Shown in pieces: positions 51,455-63,971 of a stretch of DNA of 64,000 nt. The stretch is taken from the NCBI GenBank assembly GCA_003116875.1, contig BCKT01000021.1, positions 102,766 to 166,765 on the forward strand. Direction: 5' to 3'. The first letter of the stretch is position 1; each line of letters starts with the position of its first letter. This DNA is from Takashimella koratensis (Eukaryota > Basidiomycota > Tremellomycetes > Trichosporonales > Tetragoniomycetaceae). The notes beneath the pieces were generated by a model. The model was not told the origin of the DNA, searched no databases, and saw nothing but the letters and a program-made list of their open reading frames with translations. The translations under genes and the position numbers were made by a program.

Positions 51455-53707
51455 ATGAGTGATAGTGTAAATTCGGTGCCATCAGCATCATCCTCTTCAC
51501 TCATCACCCATCGATCCATTCGCTCCATTACTCCCATCCCGCTCCTCTTCTCTCCACCTTTCTCTCCCCATCCACGACCTCCTACTCTCACATCAGCTCC
51601 TACCCCTCGGCATCGACCACGCCTTGGTCTATCCCTCTCTCTCCACCCCGAGTCCAACGCTAAGCCCACCCGACCCAGCCTCCCAACTCCTTCCTCTCCC
51701 ACCTCTCCGCTCACTCTTCCCCTGGCCATCAACATCGAGGTCTCGTTCGCCCAAGCTTCCTTCCACATCATGACCATGAAGTCTCTGGTCTGGGCCAGCA
51801 ACGCCCTCGAGCAAGGACAGCTCGGGGTAGGCAGATCAACGATAATCGCGCGAAAGAGAAAGCCAAGGGTTCACGACCCACCTACGAACCCCGGTACGAC
51901 CGCTCGACCAGGCCGCCGGTCCGTAGCCTGGAAGCCTGGACCAACCATCCAGTCCCAGAGTACGCCGATGCTTCAAGCTGGGTCGAGGATGGGGAGTCGG
52001 ATGGTGGTGTTGGAGCCATCAACGACGTTGTATCGGGCGAGGTCGAGTTGACCGATGCCGAGAAACTCCGGTTTTACGCGACCAAAGTGCAGCAAGATCG
52101 AGACGAGAAGGTGGATGCCGCGGAGGACCGAATGGCTCACGCGATGCAGAATGAAGAGGCAATGGTTGGGCGGAACGAAGAGTTGGAGCGGGAGATTGAG
52201 GAGCACCGGGTGTTTGCCTATGGGCATAAGGATAAGACGGTGAGTTGGATGTTAGTCTACGCTGACATGTAGAGGCATGAGCTTATGGTTGAGGCGTATA
52301 AATCTGAGAACGCTCGTAAAGCGGCCGAGAAGGTGAGCGATGAGCTGGGCCCGCTGACATCAGGTCGCCAAAGATCTCCAAGTACACCTCGACATGCTGC
52401 TCACAAGGTTCGGGGCAGTCCAGGGGGAAACGGCGGAGCTTTCGGTCGAGCTGGCGTCGGAGGCGTCCACGCGCGCTCAGGTATGGGCCAATATGGCCAA
52501 CATTCAGGTGAGACTCCTGTCGGTCGAGATAATGGAGAGCCTGACGGACCAACGCTTACATACCGTCGAGCAGCCCGCTCCAGCCCACGCTTCGCTCATC
52601 GCCGAGAAGATGTTCTTGCTGGAATCCGCTCGCCTGATCGCGGGTCAGCGCTACGCGTATATCGACCAGGAGAAGCGTCTGATCACCGAGAATGCCAACC
52701 TTAGCGCACGCCTGGTTGCGACCGAATCGGAGCTTGCTAAAACACAGTCGAGCTACGACGTCGTTGTTCGTGAGCGAGACGCACTCTTGAAGCCTTCTCG
52801 GCCCACGACCGCGGTCCAGGGGTTCAAGGCTGTCGTGAGCACCGCGGCAAGCACCACCCGATCGTCCACTCTCAGTTCCAGCTCAAAACTCGCCTCGACG
52901 GTTGGTTCAACAGCTGTCAACACGCCAACTGCCGTAGCTTCGACGTCGAATTTTTCCTCGTCTGCGTTAGTCACGTCTTTAGTCCAGCTCAAGTCGCTCT
53001 CACTCGCTCCGCCTCCATTCAACCGCCCGACCTCGTCATTCTCCACCCTATCGGGAAGCTCTCTCTCCTCCACTCGGTCCTACGCCGAGGTCACTGCAGG
53101 CAATGTCCTGCCCATCGCATCCGTTATTTCTTGGCGCAAGCCCCACCCCACGACCACCGGCCAACTCGACGCCAACTTTGCCAAGACGTTTGTTATCCAG
53201 AACAGACCCGAGTACAACGCGTCCATTGCCGCAAAGGAGCTCTTCGCTTGGGACCGACCGATTCGCAAAATCCCGGTCAACGGCGTCCCCACAGACATTT
53301 CTCGCCCCCCTGCTTGGCTCTCAACCGGCCAACTCTTCCTCCTCGATCAGGACCACGGCTCCCCTCTCCTGATCGCCTATCTCAATCGCATCCTCCCGTC
53401 GCTCGCTGCTGGCTCCCCCGACGACATCACCTCTTTCTCCCTCTCGTTCTCCCACGGTATCCGCAAGGGCGTCGACCACAGCCGCTACCACGGCGGCGAA
53501 GGGTACTCACTCATCGCTGACGGTCTGAGCAAGCTCATGGACGCCGCCGCCTACCCATCCGACAAGTATGAGGCCGCCAAGAATGGACGGAACTCGATCT
53601 GCTCCAGAGCCGGCAAGCTTGTTGGGTGGGTCCACAAGGCAGGGCCTAAGCGTACAAAGGCCGTCCCGCCCAAGCCCATCACGCCTGTGACCGCGTATGT
53701 GTATTAG
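51455..53707 (+). CDS. Coiled-coil protein of unknown family (paralogue B)
   Basis: Starts at 51455 (MSDSVNSVPSASSSSLITHR) with a Pro/Ser-rich leader. An unclear intron near 51,830 switches to the frame reading KGSRPTYEPRYDRSTRPPVR and LTDAEKLRFYATKVQQDRDE. Two further introns (near 52240-52273 and 52334-52365) lead into a coiled coil of about 150 residues (VHLDMLLTRFGAVQGETAEL to SYDVVVRERDALLK). A Ser/Thr-rich linker follows. The C-terminal domain begins SYAEVTAGNVLPIASVISWR and has WLSTGQLFLLDQDHGSPLLI, then SRYHGGEGYSLIADGLSKLM. WLSTGQLFLLDQDHGSPLLI aligns with LLYGSQFLLDVKNGPPLLKS of paralogue A. No known domain recognised. The first 125 residues are the least certain part. Confidence 0.65.
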
Positions 53708-56671
53708 CAGTTGTTAGTGAACGTTAGTGATGGATGGACGCAATGTGAATTCGGTTTCGGCAAGTCGGCCATCGCGGAAATAAACTCAGAGGTGGCGGTA
53801 TTTACCAGTGCTTATCCTGATTGCTCCCGAGGTCTCCATTTTAAGTCACTGAAAGCTCAAATCTGTCGATGCAAGTCGAGATCAGGAACATTTGCAAGTC
53901 TGGTGGCTCAAGAAGCGATGCACGCGATCTCCCACTGCCTGCCGGGTCGCTGGGGCCAAAAAAAAATTGGCCATTCTAAGCTTGATGCTGCCTGGTATGG
54001 AGATCATCTGACATCTTGGGAGAGTCAGGATACCCGCTTGGAGCGGTGCCAATGTATTTTCTGACGAAATACGTATGACGGAGCTGGATTATAGTGGCTC
54101 TGTGAGGGGTCGGAGAAACCACAATCGACGGGGGATGGTGTTTCTGCCACATCGTCGCTACTCGGGCGTGTCTGGTACCGCTGAAGAGGTGCGATCCGGG
54201 GCTACCGGGGGGTATCTCTCGATCTTTGATGCATGGAGCGTTGCAGAAGTCGATCCTGGAGGCGAGTTGGATGGATGACTGTGTATCGCGGGCTGGTCGT
54301 GTGGATATTCACGGCTCTAGCGAGGCGACCGCACGGCGCGAGTCGTTGCGAGTCGTTTGATATAGTGGTCGGGCTTGATGTGGTGATGGCTGGGCTTTGC
54401 TTTGGGGGATACCACTGTATTGAACCACCGACGGGACTGGCGACAAAGACTATCTCTCCATAACTGGGAGATGTGGTAGTCACGTCGATAGATGATTGCT
54501 GGGGCTATGGTATAGATTGTAAACCGATGCATGCGGTTTTGCAGAAAGTAGATCAGAGCGAGAAGTTCAGGATTGATCTCGGTTTGACACAGTCTCGAGT
54601 ACACGCGGCACGGCGCTTGGATGAAACTCACTCAGAAGCTGCTTGGAGCGTATCGACCATCTCAGAGAAGGAACTATGGTGCTGGGATCAAACGAGTGCC
54701 CTGAACCATCATGCTACACAGATGAAAGGCTCGCACGTGTACTCGTGATGCCTCTCGTGTCCCTTCTTAGCGGACGGGCACGATTTTCGGGATAATGGCA
54801 GGCGGTAACAAGAGAGAGTCAGGACGACATCTAGGGGTTTCTCGGGGCGTATTAGATAATAACCAGTGTATCTCTTGACTCAGTCGGGATCCACAAATTA
54901 GCGGCGCAGGTCATAAACTCTCGATATACAACTCCTGCTCCGAGCGCGACGTTATGGAGCCATGGCCATATTGAGCGATCTGACCGAGGAGAGAGGGTTT
55001 GTCCAAGGGACAGGCACCATTACGGACGACTATCCATATTTAGAGACATATCACAGATTGGGACATGATGGAAGGCATGGTATTACAAGGGTGTTCATGG
55101 AAGAATGTCGTGATGGCGGCGGCATTGGTCCGCCCCTTCACACTCTTCCTACTGCATTGTCGTTTAGCTACACAAGTGTGGAATCGCAAGTCTGGATCGC
55201 AGGAATGTTCAATCTCACCCACCGCACTTCCACAAAATCGTAAGGCGCAACTCCCGTGCTTCATCTGCATGTCACAAAAGTGTCGCACGCCAAGACATGA
55301 ATGAGCCGTTGCGGCAGATCCACACCATTCGTCAGTCCTCCGTGAGATCGCAGGTATAAATAGAATCTGTCACGCGCAGTCCATTCCGCATGCCGGCATG
55401 CGGGATTTCCCCGTTATGTGCGGGCCCCGGGCAATTCTGACCAAGCCACGATCATTGCTCAGCAAATCGAGTTCAAACATAACCTAGGGCATAGCCACCT
55501 ACCATCGAGTATGTCAATCGTGTTTGTCTCTCAGTCAAACGGTGCGACGGTTTGCAAAGCGACGATAACTTATTTAAAAGATTACCAGGTTTCTATCCAA
55601 CACACACATGAATCAAGCATCTTTCCCATTGGCCACACATTGGAGGGAACGGAAAGTTTTCTCCAACAACGATAGATTCGTCAAGTGGTGAATGAGAAGA
55701 ACAACAACGTGTGGGAGCATGGTCTGGCCGACGAGCTCTGCCAAAAACGTGAAAGATTGGCTGAGTATCCGTCCCGTTTAGTACAAGCGACCATTGCAAT
55801 CGCGAAAGACGTTTTGACTGCAAAGATGGCGCTGGCGAAAGAATGAGGAGACTGGGCTGTCAAAACCAAGTGATACACAGACAAAAATAGATCACTTACT
55901 TTGGCATCGAATTTGGCTCGAGGGCGCCATATCGGGCTTCATTTAAGCATCATCGATCTTACGTCCGCGCGTTCCGACGTTGTCGCTATGGTGCAGCGGT
56001 TATTTGAGGACGCTCGTCCTGTTTTGGCTTTCGCCCAGATCATGATGCAGATCCTCTCTAACCTGTCGCTGGCTCTCGCACTGACCACCTCCGTCAATCC
56101 AAAGTTTGAGGCCGGACGTCTCCACTGCTTTTCTTGCCTCTTGAGCAAGCTTAAGCGCGCGGCAACACTGAGCTCAAGGTCGGACAGCCGTAGGGATTTA
56201 GTGTAGGGGATGGCTGAGCACCAGCGGCGTCCGAGGATCGAGGCGTTATCAATCAGAGCTTGGGCCCAGCGGGAGGTGAGAGAGGCGGCAACGGCGGTGT
56301 GAGCAGCAAGGATGCCAGGAAACATAGCCTTTGCGTAATTTACCGCCTTTGGGTAGGGTGCGTTGCAACACGCACATCACCAGGCGAAGTCGGCAAAGAT
56401 TGCCCACTACCTGTAGGTCCCGCCTCGACTCTGCGCGGTGGTCTCGTTTGTCGATGTGCTCCGCTCTCGTCAATGGATCGGTCACCTACTACGCCCTCAA
56501 GCACACTCCTGGATCTGCACGTCGGCAGCGACCAACAACTTCAGTTGCCGCAAGCAAGTTCAACCAGCATGGTGCCTGGAGGCCACTTGGCGACGAGCTC
56601 TTTGCCGTTGGGGGCCGTTACTTGGCAATCCAATGATGCTCATTCAGATAGGGGGACAGTGCTTAGAGGCT

Positions 56672-56691
56672 GAAAAGACACCCTGTCTTTG
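56672..56691. repeat. Imperfect inverted repeat GAAAAGACA-CCC-TGTCTTT
   Basis: A hairpin-like sequence related to the perfect one at 59648-59668. Both begin TGAAAAGACAC and end TGTCTT. Confidence 0.4.
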
Positions 56692-58123
56692 GACTAAAAT
56701 CACGACTCGTTACTGTGCTCGCCTTCTGTTGGACACGGCAATCAAGAGAGACATTAGAACGTTACTGTAAAGCCAGAAGTCTTCGCCGTTGTAACAATCT
56801 CGGTCTGCTGGGCAATTGTCGACTTTCAGAGTCCCCAAACTTATCACAGGCCGGAGGCCGCGTCGTCAGAGGACGTATCTGCACATACACATCCCCGCTG
56901 TACTTCGAAACGTCCAGGGGTCTTTTCTCGAAAGAGGAGAGGACGGAGCTGCCGCCGGCCACTACAAGGTCTGATGGTTGGTGGAACGCTTACTTGGCTG
57001 CGCGGAAGATCCAGGGGCATGGGTGCGGAGAGCGACGGTTATGTCATCACTGGAGACCGTGTTGAATTTTGTGGGACGAGAGGCAACGGGCATGTGACCA
57101 TAGCAGGGAGCGGAGGAGCCTGGAAAGTGTAACGAGGGGGAGGGGGCAAGGAGGCTTACATGCATCGATCAGCGCAGCCAACGGACTCTCTCCTCCGTGC
57201 AAATAAGGTTCACACAACTCAGGCACACTCCTCTATAGCGGCGTCTCGGCCGTGTCCCCACTCTCTCATTACCTCCTCACCCACCACGCGACTCATCTCT
57301 CCTTGCTCTTGAATCTCACAGTTGACCACTACACCGCACCGCACCAAGCTCACGCATCCACCGAATCATGCATGCATCCGGCGCTCCATTGACCCGTGGA
57401 ACGGCACAGAAACCAGACACAGCCACGTACATCCTTGCCAGCGCCCATGATTCCCAGGACACTCTGCACGGCTCCCTTCACAGGCCACCGAGGCACGACG
57501 ATGTTCTCGACCGGTGCGCCCTCTCGTATACGGGGCGAGCCAGGCGGGTAAGTAGCGATGGCGCGGTCGGCGTCGGCATCGTCCGCAATGTCAGACTTGA
57601 ATGTCAGGGAGTTGCGGTAAAGAGGCAGCTCGTCAGATGCCTTGGGAATGCGCTGGTACTGCGGCAGAAGTGACACAGTGGTGATGGAGGATTCAAGACC
57701 GCGGTGGAAGAAGAGTCATCGGTCTGCAGGCGCCACTAAATGAACCGATATATCCGAAATAACGCCAAGTCCCTTGGCGTTACGTTCAAGTGGCACTGAT
57801 GTGTGCATTGGGAGCGCTCCGGTTAGGGGGTAATCGATTTTACTGCACGTTGCCGCTCAGTCAGCATCTTCTATCTACAGATGCAGTAACGACTGGCGTG
57901 CGTGAGTGACAACGGATTCGGTCCGCTCTATCAATCAATGTGGCTCTTCCTCAGATGAACGCCCTGGCCTTCTGGCAACTATCTATCATCTGGGCCAAGA
58001 CGACAATCCCCTTATGGAGAACTTGACGGTGTGGTGACGGACAATGGTCCAGCCGGAGAAATGACGTGTATTAAGGAAAGAGGCCATTTTGACGAAAGAC
58101 GGGAAGGAAGAATAGATAGATCT

Positions 58124-58144
58124 ACACCATACACCATACACCAT
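58124..58144 (+). repeat. ACACCAT x3 short tandem repeat
   Basis: Three exact 7-bp units in noncoding DNA, followed by a degenerate fourth (ATACGAT). Confidence 0.8.
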
Positions 58145-59647
58145 ATACGATACAGAACGACAGAAGCACACTCTAAGCCTATCTACAACAGCAAGCACCA
58201 ACGCCCAAGCAAGCAGGTTGCCTGCCTAGGAGGCTACTCTAGCCTAGGCTAGGGTACTCGAAGGCTGGAGGAAGGATAGGGGAGCGTCCAAGGAGGCGGT
58301 GACAACTGGAACAGGCGGAGTGGAAGCTAGGTAAAGTCCCCCTAGGTCGACATCTAGCTCTACAACGGGGGACAACATCCATCACTTGTTGCGCCTGTTA
58401 CCTGATCCATTGCAACGAGGCTTCCGCTTAGCATTCTCACCCTCCCGTTTCATCTTTGGAGTCCAAGCTCTGAATCTGCATCATTTTGCACGCACGACCG
58501 CATTCCTTGAGCATCCTGCGTTTTGAATTCGATTTGCGAGCAAATGGCCGATCAGTATCGCCTCGCTTCAACTGCGAATCGAAGCCGACAAAGCCTACCT
58601 TTTATCGAGCTTCCTTAGTACGTTTAAGCTAGATCGTAGCCCTTGGTTGGAGCGTCTAATTATCGTATCCGATGACTACTGTTTTTCGACTTTGGAAAGG
58701 CGTACTGCATCTGAGAACATCGTACTCGATATCATATCTATTTTCATGTGCGACCGCTTGCGAGTTGCGCCAAAGGAGATCCATTGGAGGCATCAGAACC
58801 AAGGACCTGTGCGAACTAGCGGCAAGTTCATTCGTAAACTTACCCGGCGTGTCACGGCGCGGAATCATTGCACCTACCAGGACAGCTTGTCATTGCGCAG
58901 GATGACGAATTCCCCGGGACGTCATTTAGTTTTCCTGCGGCAAATTACCGATTGGAACTACCTCACCGTGGGAGCTGCGAACTTCAAAGCAGCCTCCATA
59001 CTCGCAGATGCCGTGTGGGCTAGTCAGAGGGCGAGGATGGGTGAGTGTGGACGGACGTTGTCGCGCCGGATGGTGTCTGTGGGGACCTGGAGACTGTCGG
59101 GCCGAAATCCTTCCATGCGCGGCAGAGCCCAACGACGACTACCAGGCTGTTTTATCAGAAGTACGTCGTCAATGTGCGCGACGAAACTTGACGTTCTTTT
59201 AGAGTGAAAAATCTGACGGTATTCTCCAATCCCGTTTGCTCCCCCCCGTTCGAACTGTGACCATTTGTCTACGATCGCCGCGTCCCGTGACTCAGTCTCT
59301 GAGACGACGATGGCTGCGTGAAGCGCGCGGCAAGTCTGGCAAAAGGTGGAAGGAATACAGGATCAATCGAATTCATGTGAAAACGGTTCCTTGGCAATGC
59401 ACTCGAAAGCACCAGCAGCCAAGGTGTGAATGGCAGCGTGACGCGAGACGAGCTCGCGCGGCACTTGTCACCGAGGCACGAGGCAAGATATTGACGGACT
59501 AGTTCCAGTGGGGATTTCGTTGACGTGCGCAGTCGATGAACACGGACGGACTCATTCGCATCACGCTCAGCATCGTCCCAATGTAGGTTCCGAGCAGTAA
59601 AACAACGCGGACATTCTTGGTGATTCGGACAAAGAAAATTCGCGGTT

Positions 59648-59668
59648 GAAAAGACACGGTGTCTTTTC
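59648..59668. repeat. Perfect 10-1-10 inverted repeat
   Basis: GAAAAGACAC-G-GTGTCTTTTC is a perfect palindrome with a single central base, in gene-poor DNA. It could be a hairpin, a protein site or the end of a decayed element. Confidence 0.7.
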
Positions 59669-60722
59669 GATTGAACCAGCATCTCTGCGCCCTTCTCGCA
59701 ATCGGGAGAAAGCGTTTTGACACCCTTGCGCCGCGGTGCAAACGGTTGTTGCAATTTGTCAGAGAAGCTATGCATCGGCGAGAGATCGTCTACGGTCATC
59801 CCACGCGTTGATAATGGCATCACTCTGTGAAAGGAGCTGGAGTCATACATGATTGTTCAGCAAACTAAAATGTGTCGCATCACCACGTAACATTCTGATG
59901 TCGACACAATCCCCAATGATAGAAAGCTTTTCATTGACGCCGCGTTCTTGGTTGCCATCCGGCTCGTCCCCAACAAGAAGAGAATGGATTTCGAATAACC
60001 TAGATTGGACAGTCCCGCTGTTTTCAGACACTGCAGTGCACCAGTGATAACGTGTATAATCATGAGACACGTGTTCTTGCGTCTGACCAGTGTGACTTGG
60101 TGTCTACAAGTAGGATGCCAGGTTTCCAGCGATAGAACTTTGCAGGCGATCCCAGCGAGCACAGATGAGAGCCAAGCAGCTTCTTGAAGAAATGGTGGCA
60201 GTGCGTACTCTGAGGTTCAGCCACAGCTCCAATCACTATGGGAATGGGGTACCAGCTTCTGGCTGTGACGCTGACGCCCTTTTCGACAAGGGGTCCAGCC
60301 TAAACGTCACTTCCGGACTTTGATCCGATTATTTCCTCGTTCTCACACCCGACTTCTTCGCACTTTCGGATTTCAACGCCGTGTCGGGCAAAACCCTGAC
60401 TTGCTAATAAACTCAGGTTCGGAAAAGCCGCCCTGCTTCTTGAAATCCCGCACGTTGTATTTCAGCACCCAATGGGAATCGAGGTGAATCAAGTCTCCCA
60501 TTATATTCCCGCCTTGGAGCTGATGCGGCAGACGCTTCCTGATCCAGTTGCTATCCTGGCTAAAGCTCTGTGCTTGGTCATTGGTTGGAAGCAGTCCACG
60601 TGCAAGGCATGAGCGACGTTGACCAGGAGACGGCCGGAAGAAGAGTCCGATATAAGTTCTTTCAGGCACACATCGGCGTGGTCATTGAGGACCCCATTTT
60701 ACTCGAAAAAAAGTTCGTGCGG

Positions 60723-60729
60723 GTATAAA
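60723..60729 (+). promoter_or_regulatory. TATA box of the acid phosphatase gene
   Basis: TATAAAT lies about 55 bp upstream of the ATG at 60779, the best TATA match near that start. Confidence 0.55.
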
Positions 60730-60778
60730 TGTCGTCCGTCTCGGTCGACCACTCCCCAGCCCCACCAAATAATCTACC

Positions 60779-62655
60779 ATGGCTTCCATCCTCTTCTCTG
60801 TCCTTCTTGCCTGTCTGGCCGCAGCTGCCCCGTCGTCTCGGGAGATCTCCAAAGTCGAATCTCGCAGAAACAGCTGGATGGACCAGTGGCACCCGGACGG
60901 CAAGTCATTCCTCAGTCCACGCTGACAGTCTAGCTAACGGTTACGTCAACTATGGCTACAACTCTACCTTCGGCATTGGATGGGACAATGCTACCCAGAT
61001 TCGCCTTGCCTACAGAGGCTGCGACGCCATGTCCGTGTCATTCTCGACCAACGACCGCCAAGACACCCCGCAGGTCCGGTACGGTCTCACTAGCTCCAAC
61101 TTGGTAAGAGAGCACGATGGAACAAGCTGAACGCAGAATAACACGGCCTACTCGCCTGTGTCGATCACGTACACTGGCAGCCCCAAGTACGAGAACCACG
61201 TGAGTCGAGTTGGTCATCCCAACTAACGTCAGGTCGTTATCGAGGGTCTCAAGGGCTCCACCAAGTGTAAGTGTAGCCCTTTACGTCGCTGACGGTCAGA
61301 CTACTACCAAGTCTGCGACGGCGCGATACAGTCCTTCACTACTGCCCGCTGCGCCGGCGACATGACCCCTTACAGCGCCGCCGTCGTTGTCGACCTCGGC
61401 ACCATGGGTCAGTATGGTCTTTTGTCCACCGACAAGTCGTACAACTCGAGCGACATGAACACGATTCAGCGCCTCGTCGCCCAGATGGACGACTACGACT
61501 TTGTCATGCAGCCCGGAGACTTTGCGTACGCCGACTACTGGGTCAAGGAGATCCTCGGCGGCAACAGCAATCTCACTATTCAGGATCAGATGCTCGCTTA
61601 CAACGTCATCAACGAAGCCTTCTTTGACGAGATCAGTTCGTTTGCTAGTCAAAAGCCAATGATGGTCGGCGTGGGAAATCACGAGGCCAACTGTGACAAC
61701 GGCGGGACTGGACCGTACACTTCTAGCATCTGTGCTCCCGGCTTGACCAACTTTACCCAGTACAAGGTAGGCGCGAGATTGTACATGCGCTGACCGCAGG
61801 CTCGATGGAACATGCCCGGAGACGGCTCTGCGTCCAATAACTTCTGGTATAGCTATGGTAAGTGTCTCTAGAGATTGCTGTTGACCACAGACGTCGGAAT
61901 GACGCACTACCTTGTCTTCAACACCGAGACCGACTTACCGCTTCCTTACTACGGCGGCGACGTCCGCGGTGGTCACGATGGCATGTTCGAAGCCAACGTC
62001 GGCTCGTACCTCAACGCTCAAATCGATTTCATCAAAAACGACCTTGCCTCGGTCGACCGCAAGAAGACCCCCTGGGTCGTCGCTTTGGGCCACCGCCCTT
62101 GGTACTCGGCCACCGCCCCGGCCAACCTTTTCACCGAGGGTATCCACGTCTTTGAGCCGGTCTTTACCAAGTACAACGTAGGTTGAAAAACAGGCAAAGC
62201 TGACAGCAGGTCGACCTTGTCATGCAGGGACACAAGTGAGCGATCTTGTCACCAACGCTAACATCCAGCCACATTCTCACCCGCACATTCCCGGTGTGGA
62301 AAAACGGGACTGTCCAGCAGTACAGCTACACTGAGCCCCAGGCTCCCGTCTACATGGTCAACGGTGCTGCCGGTCACTGGGGCGGCCTCGACCCGGTCCA
62401 CACGCCGTACCCTGACTGGATTGGGTAGGTCACAACGGCAGGGCGCGCTGACCTGTAGCTTTGCCAACAACACGTGTGTAAATGGGTGATACGAAACTAA
62501 GTTTTAGCATGTACTCTTACTCCAAGCTCACGTTCCACAACGCAACGCATCTTACCCACGCGTTCATGAACTCGGCCAACAACGCCGTGATCGACGAGAT
62601 CACCATTGTGAAGACGGTAGGTTGACGTTCAGTCGGAGCTGACATTCAGCACTAA
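60779..62655 (+). CDS. Secreted purple acid phosphatase (metallophosphoesterase)
   Basis: About eleven exons separated by 30-40-nt introns. It has a signal peptide (MASILFSVLLACLAAAAPSS), then the N-terminal fibronectin-like domain (TQIRLAYRGCDAMSVSFSTN to VRYGLTSSNL). The dimetal phosphatase domain follows. Metal-ligand motifs are VVVDLGTMG, VMQPGDFAYADYW (GD-x2-Y), MVGVGNHEANC (GNHE), VALGHRPWYS and, after an intron splits it, LVMQGHNHILTRTFPVW (GHxH). APVYMVNGAAGHWGGLDP is the typical C-terminal block. Many N-x-S/T sites fit an extracellular glycoprotein that releases phosphate from organic esters. All catalytic motifs are intact. It is the last intact gene before the telomere, about 1.3 kb away. 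Confidence 0.88.
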
Positions 62656-63059
62656 AGACTAGGTTGGTATCAAAATTATAATTCCATAGTGCATCAGGCG
62701 TTGCACGACGTCAGCATTATGAATCCGCAGCTAAATACTTGAAACCACTGCAACATGGGGTTTTAAGCCTCTTGTATTCGATCACCATGCTGAGGGGCGT
62801 AGAGCTATTCTGTGCAACGTTTGCAGGTGGAGTAAATGGGAATGAAGCACGCGGATAGGAGTTGATGGTGAGAAGTCAATCTTTGGAGAGGTTCTCTGGT
62901 GTGGGAGTTTATGTGGGTGGGGGCACCCAGTGGAGTGGGATCGGGACGGGACGTCCGTCCTGAGTCCTGCCTTTTCGGCGGTAACATGTCTGACTGACAA
63001 CATTGTTTACATTCACTGTTTTGGCTGCACCCTCTGCGGTTCCGTTAGCCGTGTTCCCA
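62656..63059. other. Intergenic, 3' of acid phosphatase
   Basis: About 400 bp; no gene or structured element recognised. Confidence 0.4.
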
Positions 63060-63420
63060 CTTATTGGAGGAAGGTAGCCACGAGTCTGGAAGAGTCAGAG
63101 CGTGGAGAAGATTTGAGACTGGACCTACCCCAACGAAAGAGAAAGCTTGTGTTTCACTGTTGTCTAAGATCCCCGAGAGACCAAAGTCCGCCAGCTTGAC
63201 GATGCCGTCTGCCGCGATCAAAACTGAAAGCATCAGGTCCAGCTCTATTTGTGTGCCGTTTCTCACCATTTTCCGGCTTTGAATCGCGATGAATGAGGGT
63301 CCAGGTCCCCGTGAAATGGGTGGTGACAATGGTGTAGAGCCGTGACCAACTGTACGAAGACGTCTGCGACATACCCTTCTGGCAATCTTCGCCTAAACAG
63401 AATAGGCAACGTCAACCATC
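63060..63420 (-). pseudogene. Decayed Ser/Thr protein kinase fragment
   Basis: On the minus strand LPEGYVADVFVQLVTALHHC matches the helix before the catalytic loop. One base later in frame comes LIHRDSKPEN, the HRDxKxxN loop (Leu changed to Ser). A 43-nt intron follows (GTGAGAAAC..GATGCTTTCAG). It joins VLIAADGIVKLADFGLSGIL, which contains DFG, and DNSETQAFSFVG, then after another intron TRGYLPP, the end of the activation segment. Beyond that all kinase similarity is lost, and no N-lobe precedes it. The order and sequence look like NIMA-type fungal kinases. The frameshift and both missing ends make it a relic. Confidence 0.75.
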
Positions 63421-63971
63421 AAAGAGAGCCTTGCTTGTTTCTTCGGACCGGGCTACACTCATTTGCTCAAAATGGTCTCGTTGAGAATGGCTCGCAGATC
63501 CCCACCGCCGCTCCATGTGCTCGAACTGACCTACAATGCCATCGGCGAGGTCAACGGGAGTTTAGCACTGGGGAAAGGTGTGTACACTCTCGACAAATGC
63601 TCACCTTCCAGCGGGAACACACCACCGCCAGCCTCTCGACTCTTCAAAACTTTGTCTCGATTCAGTCCATCGGCGCCAAGCAGCCCCTACATCATCACCA
63701 ACACTGTCTTTTCGCGATCTGAGGAATGGGACTTTACCTCGAACGGTTCGGCGTTCTCTCGTCCACCATGAAAACCTACCTCATCGCGATCCTGTCAGTC
63801 TCGGAATCATCAATATTAACAATGCCGAGCGGCTGTTCAAGGGGTGAGCGCTGTGACCCACCGCTGTTGACTACCAGAGAGAGTTGAATTGATGAGTCGA
63901 TGGAACCAGTGTAGTCCTACCACAAAGGCAGCGAGACCAAGTCTCTCCGAGAGAGTACCTTGACTGACGGG
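63421..63971. other. Telomere-adjacent DNA with an uncertain ORF
   Basis: A plus-strand frame begins with MVSLRMARRSPPPLHVLELT (ATG near 63472) and runs to 63771, about 100 codons, with no recognisable domain. It is probably not a gene. No further telomere-like units are seen until 63972. Confidence 0.35.

Larger units (their letters stand above)
53708..60778. other. Gene-poor subtelomeric stretch
   Basis: Seven kilobases with no gene that I can name. Several open frames exist (for example 54473-54748 plus, 55939-56325 minus, 57350-57720 minus, 58647-59207 plus, 59269-59850 minus, 60373-60669 minus), but none keeps a family motif or a convincing splice chain. The frame around 57700-57400 (minus) reads smoothly through LFFHRGLESSITTVSLLPQY and KASDELPLYRNSLTFKSDIA without an ATG, and one near 55680-55845 (plus) reads RERLAEYPSRLVQATIAIAK. 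Both look like relics of exons. No tRNA or transposon ends were recognised. Confidence 0.45.

Noticed and set aside
55939..56325. Minus-strand ORF with LRLSDLELSVAARLSLL, thought of as reverse-transcriptase-like
   Set aside because: No YxDD, no endonuclease motif and no element ends nearby; the likeness is a single short helix.
60373..60669. Minus-strand ORF with a faint resemblance to fungal aminoglycoside-phosphotransferase-like N-termini (HWVLKYNV)
   Set aside because: No catalytic HGD or metal-binding motif follows; the similarity is too short to call.
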